Shown here: one piece after another, positions 56,410-64,000 of the stretch
Layout of the letters: each line of letters begins with the position of its first letter
How positions within the stretch are numbered: position 1 is the first letter of the stretch
Source: Phellopilus nigrolimitatus
Lineage: Eukaryota; Basidiomycota; Agaricomycetes; Hymenochaetales; Hymenochaetaceae
Direction: 5' to 3'
DNA: 64,000 nucleotides
Assembly (NCBI GenBank): GCA_021029095.1
Contig: JAJOHG010000077.1
Location: 1-64,000 of the forward strand
Position numbers and translations under genes: made by a program
Notes under the pieces: generated by a model
Seen by the model: the letters and a program-made list of their open reading frames with translations, nothing else
The model's database searches: none
Told to the model about the DNA's origin: nothing

Positions 56410-57885
56410 TCCCATGATGCAGAGGCAAGAACAGCAGGTCCAACAGAATGGCCAGAACGGGAGCGCCGTGTATGGTGGCTTTGGTGGATACGGCATGCAT
56501 GGCTTGCTCGGGATGGGCACGGGCAAAATGGGTGGCATGGCCCTTACAGCCCGCAAATGTGGTCTTTCCGGCAGGTGAGCCAGCCCCCTTTGACCAGTAG
56601 CACCTCGCTAATCTTCCCACTACTCTATGGCGGCATACTCACCGGTGGTTGTGCTCAACGCGGCACTCAGCTCCACGGGGCCGGCAGTGCGCTCTTGCTT
56701 TCTCCACTCCCTTTTTACTTCGTGCGAAGGAACCGGCCCCGGCTGATTGGACTCCGACTCTCAGTGTCCGATGGAGATGACCAGAGGCTCAGAATCAAAG
56801 AAGGCCCGCTGGTCGCCCAATCTCTTCACTAACAGCCCCGTTGCGAACGGCACCTTCCGCGGCCTCTTTGCCAACTACGGCTACGGTGGCCAGGCCGCAA
56901 TAAACCATCACCACCAGCAAGCACAGCAGCAACAGCAGCAGGCGCATCATGCCGGCTTCGGCGCCATGAACGGCACGAGCAGCTGAATAGCCACAGCCAG
57001 CTTTAGTTAACTCCGTCGCTCACCGTCAACACTGCGACGAACGGCATGGGCATGCCCTCCCAGATCAGCTCCAGCAGCTCGACTTCCCCCTTTCCCACGA
57101 TGCAGATGCAACAACAGCACACCCAACAGAATGGCCAGAACGGGAGTGCCGCATATGGTGGCTTTGGTGGATACGGCATGAACGGCATGCTTGAGATGGG
57201 CTTGGGCGGAATGGGTGGCATGGGCATGCTCAATGTCATCGATTTCCGGTACGGCCCGCAAATGGGGTCTTTCCAGCAGGTGAGCCCCTTTTTGCTGGCG
57301 AGGAAGCGGTTGCATTAACGATTTACAGCAGAACTTTAACCAGCAGCATATGGACTCACTAAATGTTCCCGTTGCTCCTACCGCGGCGTATTCACCAGTC
57401 GCGCTCAATGCGGCACTCGGCTCCACAGGCAACGCGACGGGATGCACCGTCTATGTCAGCAACCTCCCTTCAACCGGGTTGATCGATGAGCTGCTCAATC
57501 TCGTGCATCTCGGCCCACTTGAGTCCATTCGCGTGCTTCCCGAGAAGTCGTGCGTGTTCCTGAGCTTCCTCGACGGTGCCACCGCTGCGGCCTTCCACGC
57601 AGACGCGACGATCAAGAAGCTTTCTCTGCACGGGATCGAGCTCAAGATCGGCTGGGGCAAGCCCAGCCCCGTGCTGAGCCAGGTCGCACTCAGCATCCAG
57701 CAAAGCAACGCGAGTCGTGACGTGTTTATCGGTGGACTCGACGAGGGCATGACAGAAGAGCAGCTCCGCGACGATCTTAGCCGCTTCGGGCTCATCGACC
57801 AGGTCAAGATCGTCCGTGACAAGAACATTGGCTTCGTTCATGACTTAAGTATCTCCACCGCCACCAAGGTATGCACGCGATCTAC
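56410..57885 (+). pseudogene. Nrd1-like RNA-binding protein fragment with internal duplication
   Basis: Nrd1-type proteins bind RNA through several RRM domains and act on mRNA fate in fungi. Here a first block (56410-56580) encodes NGQNGSAVYGGFGGYGMHG; a second (57095-57290) encodes NGQNGSAAYGGFGGYGMNG and FRYGPQMGSFQQV, so one exon is present twice, the first copy decayed. Between them SESKKARWSPNLFTNSPVAN and FRGLFANYGYGGQAAI are read. From 57350: PVALNAALGS, then RRM1 with CTVYVSNLP and SCVFLSFLDGATAAAFHADA, and RRM2 with DVFIGGLDEGMTEEQLRDDL and NIGFVHDLSIS. The second RNP core expects FVHF; D is found. Sequence stops at 57885, where hAT-3 begins, losing the rest of the protein. Several introns are retained. 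Confidence 0.75.
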
Positions 57886-58359
57886 TAGGGCATACCACGA
57901 GTCCCTAGAACCCGTGGAAACCCGTGACCCGACCTGGACTGCAGATCCGTATTCACGGATCACCCGTACACGGGTGATCCGTGGGAAACGGATTGTCACG
58001 GGTCCGGGTTGAGAATTTGTACTTTTATAATACCCGTGGGTAGTTCATAAGTATATTTTTTGCTGGTTCATTCATTTGTATATTGTACATATGTTGTATG
58101 TATCAACTTGCATACTTGTAACTTATTCATTTAACAACCTAATATAATTTTATATGATATGTGTAATCAGTAAAGACCCGCAGGGAGCTGTGAACAAACC
58201 CGTGACCTCCGTGACCTGGAACCGTGGGAGTTTGGTGACCCGTAGATCCGTGTCCCAACGGGTCCAGGTCAAGCCGGGTCCGGGTTGAGGATTTTGGGTC
58301 ACGGGTAGATCTGCCAACAGGTCCGGGTCAACCCGGGGATCAACTCGTGGTATGCCCTA
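57886..58359. mobile_element. Short hAT-like element, internally deleted (element hAT-3)
   Basis: Both ends carry TAGGGCATACCACGAGT in inverted orientation. The left 120 bases match the inverted right end of hAT-2, and the right 180 bases match its inverted left end; the middle is AT-rich with no cargo. A palindrome with 13-base arms CACGGATCACCCG around TACA lies at 57954-57983. Unlike hAT-1 and hAT-2 there is no 8-bp duplication: the flanks read CGATCTAC and TGCAGTAA. Confidence 0.8.
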
Positions 58360-59035
58360 TGCAGTAACGCTTATAAAACCATGTTGCATCAATGTCAGTG
58401 TTTGCTTTGAAAAAATGCATTCAGCGAACGCTGACGGAAAGAAATATGGTCTAGGAAAAGGATACTGGGCCAGAAGAATTTATTTAAAAGATTATTTTTA
58501 TTGAAAAAAAAAATTACACCTGTACTAATAGTATTTCTTTAATGAATAACAGAAATAACAGTATTTATTGTTTTTTTATGGCGGGTCAACTCAGGATCAG
58601 CTTACTAAAGATTGATCGACCCGGCTATCAATCATCCGTGTACATGACAAACCACTTATGCTATTTTAAAGAAGGTTTTTGATGTAGATACTTGAAAGAA
58701 ATAATGTTTAGACCCTGAGCCTGACATAAGCGTGTAGGGAACGCCGGTTGCATTCCGGTCATGGCATGCGCGTTTCACAACAATCGTGGGCGCCAAATCA
58801 AGTCAATCATTCGTGCGTGCATACCGAAGCACTTAAATATTTATTTACTTGTTATTAGCATGATATTTTTTGAATCACACTTGCTCTATCCAACTTTTAT
58901 TTTTTACTCCTTATTATAAACTGCATTATATACTATACATATGTAATTACATTGCACAAAGCTTTGTTTGATGCAAGGAAAAGGATTGGGTCGGCGCTGC
59001 GCACATTCAAACATGTCAGCTATCCTTCGCGTGCA
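58360..59035. other. AT-rich stretch, no gene
   Basis: Low GC, short A and T runs, no open frame of note. Nothing recognised. Confidence 0.5.
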
Positions 59036-59039
59036 AGGA

Positions 59040-59870
59040 AGCACCACGCAGGTCCGTCACGACAAGCAGCCGTTGCTCCTTGAATTGTTCATTTGTTGGA
59101 GTCTGTGTCGCACCTTGAAGATCGTCTGCACGTCAATGTGCAGATCCGCCACGACGAGCAGCTGCTGCTTCTTGAATGAGCGCGTGATGTAGTTTTTGAA
59201 AATTCCGCGTGAAGCGCCTCGCGATCGCTGGCGCGTCGGCGCCTGCGTGAGCATTCTGTCATTTCGATGTAAACGTAGTGCGGGTTCTTGACCACTGCAA
59301 TGATGCGCTGCAAGGTAATTGGTCGGGGTGAGCAGCAGAGCTCTTTGAACGAGCGCATGATGTAGTTTGTGAAGTCACCTGGTGTGAAGCGCCCTGCGAG
59401 CGCGCTGCAAAACTACGTGCAGGTCCATCATGGATAGTTTGAACGAGCGCGTGATGTAGTTTGTGAGGTCCGGAGCGCGAGGCGCAACGAGAAGACCAGG
59501 AACTTACCTGAGGGCGGGATCATCGACCGCTTCTCGGACCCGCGAAGCCGATATTGGTTCCGCGCGTCCATGTACTGGCTCTGACGAGTGCGTCGGCGGC
59601 ACTCTTCCCAGGTACGCACCTGCGTCGCGGCGAGAGCACTTGCTTGAGTTTTGAAAGGCTGGAGCTGGCGCGCATCGCGAGCACGACCTTCGTCTTGCCA
59701 ATGTTGATGAGGTGGATCCCATCCGGCTGCCATCTCCACACGTTGAAATCTTCGCCCTGATGTGGCACTGCGCAGAGAGCAAGCTTGTCGTCGAGTCGAG
59801 CCAAACGTGGCGCAGGTGAGCAGGAGTTTGGTGATGTGGGAACGGAAAAGGCCAGGAAGACCCCCTGAGA
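59040..59870 (-). pseudogene. Shuffled ribosomal protein S0/SA (uS2) pseudogene
   Basis: uS2 is a component of the small ribosomal subunit. Minus-strand pieces fit it: LARLDDKLALCAV and WQPDGIHLINIGKT (about 59800-59700) match the N-terminal region with its DGI(H/N)VINIGKT motif. Three separate copies of the FTNYITRSFK segment follow: LTNYITRSFK (near 59450), AGRFTPGDFTNYIMRSFKE (near 59370) and FQNYITRSFKKQQLLVVADL (near 59180). The second continues with IIAVVKNPHYVYIEM, equivalent to the AIKEASYVNIPVIAL part. Pieces are in different frames and one segment is repeated three times, so it is not translatable. Confidence 0.7.
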
Positions 59871-59874
59871 AGCA

Positions 59875-60755
59875 AAAGCTTTGAAGGGAGAAAAAAAGTC
59901 TAGTATCTGCAAAGGGGTGAATCGAACCGGCGACTACATTTTAAATACAACACTTAATTGAACACGGACCGATTTGCCGAGTGCTCATTCGTTGTCAGCG
60001 TCATTAAACAGAACCGGGCGAAAGGCTATACACTTAGAGCAGAGAGAGGATAACTCATAATCATTAAGCATTGAATGATAACTTTCTACAATTTTTTGTT
60101 ACGCTTTTTCTGCTAAGTCCGAGTAAGTTCAAAGAAGAATTTATTTTATTTTGGATCAACTTCGCTCCAGCGACGAAGTTTGCACCACCTTTGGATATTG
60201 AAAGAAAACATTTCGTCAAGCATACAAGACGGCACATCAATTCATATGTCAAGACAATAGGAGAATATTTGACGGAAGCACATGAAAATGACCGAATCAC
60301 GAACGTAGCGGGATGACAGCATCGACCATCAAGAAAGTGCTAAAAGGCACTGAGAAACCAAGAAAGAACAACGGAGAACGCAAGGGTAACAACAGACTAA
60401 AGGAGCAGAAGCGAGGGAGTTACAGGCCTGACACCCCCAGGATGAAGTTTCACCGAAAAGCGAGAGTAGAGCAAGAGAAGAGCGAAAGACGGGGTACAAA
60501 CACGATCAATAGTGCATGAAGCATGAAGCGACGGAGTGTTGAATAAAGAAAGGCATGTTATGAAGGACTGCGCGCCTTGTTGCTGAGTGCCAGATGGTTG
60601 TGGTAAGGGTCGACACCTATCTGTCTCCTTCATGGGGACGCGTGAGGGGGGCGGAGGGTGAGTGCGCGAACATCCGAGACCACGAAAGATGGAGGAGCAA
60701 GAAGCATGAAGTCGACAAAGAAGTGGAAATGGTTTCCGAATAGGTCTAGAGCAAG
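59875..60755. other. Spacer left of the second KDZ gene, no gene
   Basis: Short frames only (up to about 80 codons) without motifs. It should include the 3' flank of the KDZ gene at 60760 and perhaps one end of that element; I could not find a terminal repeat like that of the first KDZ element. Confidence 0.45.
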
Positions 60756-60759
60756 GACA

Positions 60760-63700
60760 TTAAACATTCGTTTCTGGCAACAAACCTAACGCGCGGCGAC
60801 GAAGCTTCATCCGAAGGGGCCGGCGACGGACTAGCTTCTCGCCAGAGGTTGCCGTGAGATAGGTCGAAGGCCAAGTTTGAGGCAAAGGCTGAGAATATTC
60901 CGAATAGACTTCGCGCCACAATACAGCGAAGTCGACGGCGAGATGCTTGCGAATTGATGCTTGTTTCTCTGCATATGCTTTTAATCCGGAAGCGACGTCA
61001 GGCGCGACGTCAGGACGACGGTCCGGAAGGGATCTCCACCACGTAGCCTTGTAGTCCATGAATGTGAGTGTGCGCCGCATTTCCTCTTGTACCAATAATA
61101 CTTCCTCTTCCCAGCGTTCCACGCGGGCTTTCGATTTCGCCCACTCGACCTTGAGACCTGAAGACGAGTTACAGAAAGTTAGAAAAAACACCTCCTTAGG
61201 TTGCGGCACATATATGACATACCTTCCTCTAATTCATCATCATTACCCTCTCGACTAATTCTCCAGATCCATGACAATTTCCTCCTACCCTCGCTCTGAA
61301 ACTCCTGCGTGCGAAGCGGAGGTCGGACATCATTTTCGCGGAGTGGATAGAAATGTCGCATCCAATTGCCTGTAGGATCAAGCTCCAGGAGGGACTTGCG
61401 AGCAGCTCGGTAGCGTTCTGCGTCGCGGTGAACCTTCCCAGCATATCTTCTGATCAGGTCTTGCATCCGTGTGTTCGGCTTCGTACCCGTGCCTGCGGTA
61501 TGTGTTGATTTGTGGTCGAGCACGTTGCACGCAATACGAAGGTGACGCCGCAGGGTCACAAGGGCATCAGCCGCTTGTGCAAAGCGAAGACGCCTCTCCT
61601 TGTCTTCTAAACCCGGGATGCATGCGGCATAGCGGACATCGTTCTCAAGGGAGGAGGGGAGGTTCAGGGGAATGTCGAAGGACGCAACAGTTGATTTAGA
61701 CGGAGCTTCGTCTGGATCGCCGGATTCGTCGTCAGCGTCGACGGGAGTCACATCAAAACTAGTTGCCGCAATGCCCGGCATGTATACGCGCTGCACGTTC
61801 TGCCAAATAACTATCTTCCGCCGCAACGAAATCTCTTTCTCCTCGAGGTTGAGCGAGCGCGTTGTAGCGTTGATACTTTTCCTTTCTTGATGAAGAGCAT
61901 GAAGCGAGCGTCTGTTTTTTTATATACTCAGACAAGCAGGGGATGACAAATCTGTATTATACGCACTGTTGTTCCTCAAGCTCTAAACCAGTCGCAAGGA
62001 ATTGGCTGACAGACGTTTGATGAAGCGGCAATACACCTCTCGAAACCTCGGCATCCTCTTCTGCATTGAGTTCGCGCCGGACATCATTAATGGTGGTATC
62101 TGTATGAAATGTTATCGTCTCTGAATACCTCCAGGAAACGAAAAGCTTACTCGGTTCAGGCTCCAGATAGGGGTCGGGTGATGAGAGCGGGTCTGCATTC
62201 CAATTGTCGACTAACTGCGTCCATTTTTGTATATTGGCCGGCGTAAACGTTGCCGTGAATTCACTATGTTGAGCGCGTTGGTCGCGAGACTCGAGTAAAG
62301 CTTCCTCAAACCGGCGAGCTAGAGTTGAACCTACAACTTTTAAGTCAATACTATAACAGCGTAGCTGCACATATACGTACCGAGTTTTGTAAGAATGCAC
62401 CAGTTCCATGATGCCCACTGATCATCTAGCGTGTCATGGCGAGAACCAAGCCCCATCTCGCGCGTGCTAAGGGAGGCCGGATTCATCCAGGACCAACCTC
62501 TCTCAATATTTTCTCCATCCGTACGTGCCATCAAAGGTCGGAAGTTAAGGGAGTAGCGGCTCTGGCACGACTGGCCATGAGCCCTGATATGGAATTTCGG
62601 TATGACATATTCGAAGATGGGCGCATCATCCGAACTAGGATTGTGGAACTGTAGACCGGACGGCAGCCCCGCAATGCGCGCGAAATGATTCCGATTCCAC
62701 TGACAAGCAATATCGTAAGAGATGACCATTCGTGGGACACCATGGCCTTTGACGGCCGACCAGAAGATAAAGTCCATGTTGCAATACCTAGATTGGCGTC
62801 AATGATACATTAGTCCTGGACACAAATGCGAAACGAACGCAAACCCACTTTTCTCCTTTCTGCAAATCACCAACTCCGTTCTTCCGGACGAGCATATGCC
62901 GACATTGACAAGCGCCGACGCCGCTGACGGTGTAAGCATCATTTCCGCGCGCATTTGCGTGATCCACTGCGTGGAGACCAGAGTCGCATACATTCATCTA
63001 TGGGCCATCAGATACAAACTTCTACCAAATAGCTAGTACATACTTCAATTTGCGGACCGCAGGAGCTAAGAAATTTCTTGTATGAAGTGTCCTCGACGTA
63101 GTAAGCCAGGCCAGAACCCAGGGCAGGATCATCAATAGATCTATCCTTGCACTTAAGACGAAAATTAGCGTCAAGCATGACGAAAAGAGAATCCAGCCAG
63201 CTAAGACATAAATTAGTTCTGATAGGAATACAACGTGGATAAAATAATACCTTTCAGACTCATTAGTGGGACGAGGACTTGCTTCAGGGTGTGGGCAGGC
63301 TGGGCATTCCACGGCACATGACCCAAGGGGCGCGGAAGCGACCCCACCAGGTAAATGAGCGACACCGGCTCGCTTTAACATCTTCATGTGGCGCCAGAAA
63401 CGACAGGTTTTCATAAATTCATCATATCGACTCTAAAATGATTATTAATCAGCACGAGCTTTGAAGCGAGCATATTGTACGTACAGGAGGAGGGTTTATT
63501 CCTGTATTGTCAGTCTTGCGGACAAGGGTCTGATAGTAATCATACCCTGTCAGTTTACCCTGCACCGTCATGAGGTGGAAGTCCTCGAGACAGTTGAAGG
63601 TCGTGACCGTCTGCGGCAGTCTGTGCGAAGCCGGGAACCAACGCTGTCGTATTAACTGGACGTATGCATGCCCCGCATTACCGGACGAAGCGCTGCATCC

Positions 63701-64000
63701 GCAAAACACGACATTCACACTGTGAATTCCACCGATGTCCATCACAGTTATCGTCCGGATTGAGCCTTCGGGTGCCGGGCATATGGGAACCGATTCGGAA
63801 CAGTCATGATTCAGGTGAACGACGAGACCGAGCGTTTTGAGGGATGTAGACTGCCAGTGTAACCCATTCCACTCCTTTTGTAAAAGATGTTAGGAAAACA
63901 TTTACTACAGGTATTAAAAAAACATACTCACGTCAATGCGGTGAAGCGGAGAGCGACGGTGCGTCCGGACAGTACAGTCTCCACACATATACCCGGGTCC
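60760..64000 (-). CDS. Second KDZ-type transposase, 5' end beyond the window
   Basis: Minus-strand exons read from the right edge: CGDCTVRTHRRSPLHRID (end of the CxC2-like cluster), WNGLHWQSTSLKTLGL, DIGGIHSVNVVFCGCSASSG, YYQTLVRKTDNTGINP, then CPACPHPEAS, FVMLDANFRLKCKD, VGDLQKGEKW, VISYDIACQWNRNHFARI and ARTDGENIERGWSWMNP. The C-terminal part includes RRKIVIWQNVQRVYMPG and EWAKSKARVERWEEE, with stop at 60760. The order equals that of 49325-53283 and the aligned parts are clearly homologous but diverged, so the two come from different KDZ elements. GT-AG introns separate the exons and I see no break in the visible part. The start and N-terminal acidic region lie outside. Confidence 0.85.

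Noticed and set aside
59905..59960. tRNA-like B-box (GGTTCGATTC on the minus strand)
   Set aside because: The T-stem does not pair, no acceptor partner is found at the right distance, and a D-arm-like motif lies in the opposite orientation. Not a tRNA gene.

Overview
The window looks like repeat-rich accessory DNA from an agaricomycete (mushroom-forming basidiomycete). Four things support this: many short GT-AG introns; a tandem family of DUF6533-type membrane-protein genes; KDZ (Kyakuja-Dileera-Zisupton) transposases of the CxC2 type; and Ty3/gypsy elements with a chromodomain or with Tf1/sushi-like self-priming. I see no rRNA, credible tRNA or CRISPR array. Almost every protein-coding signal belongs to a mobile element, to a host-gene fragment carried inside one, or to the DUF6533 array.

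Layout. (1) 1-24680: a tandem array of roughly 6.2-6.9 kb units. Each unit has a plus-strand DUF6533-like gene (starts at 1674, 10297, 17212, 23545) followed by several kb of decayed, unassigned sequence. Copy 1 is split by a 2.4 kb hAT-like transposon (3084-5501) with a perfect 8-bp target duplication; it carries a GATA-factor fragment. Copy 4 is cut by an LTR at 24681. (2) 24681-31715: a minus-strand chromodomain Ty3/gypsy element. Its reverse transcriptase/RNase H region is interrupted by a second hAT-like element (28866-31447, perfect 8-bp target duplication) that carries an intron-containing copy of RTF1. (3) 31785-36595: a plus-strand Ty3/gypsy element whose LTR and primer-binding site fit self-priming; its pol is decayed and its 3' end is missing. 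(4) 37800-57885: a mosaic of host-gene fragments (eIF4G, an Nrd1-like RNA-binding protein, and a piece shared with the first hAT cargo). (5) Inside the eIF4G copy sits a 13.6 kb KDZ transposon (41394-54963). It has about 72-bp terminal inverted repeats, longer diverged inverted ends, an apparently intact 11-exon transposase (49325-53283), and two divergently arranged cargo genes: an acidic protein of unknown function and a protein with two RNase H1-type hybrid-binding domains. (6) 57886-58359: a short, internally deleted hAT-like element. (7) 59040-59870: a shuffled ribosomal protein S0/SA pseudogene. (8) 60760 to the right edge: a second KDZ transposase on the minus strand, 5' partial.

The main theme is gene capture. 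At least two transposon types carry intron-containing fragments of conserved, highly expressed host genes (RTF1, a GATA factor, eIF4G, Nrd1, alpha-COP, ribosomal S0). Because introns are kept, capture was probably at the DNA level. The fragments carry stops and frameshifts, so they are unlikely to supply the host function. Exon boundaries below were read by eye and family names rest on remembered motifs, so both should be treated as hypotheses of the stated confidence.
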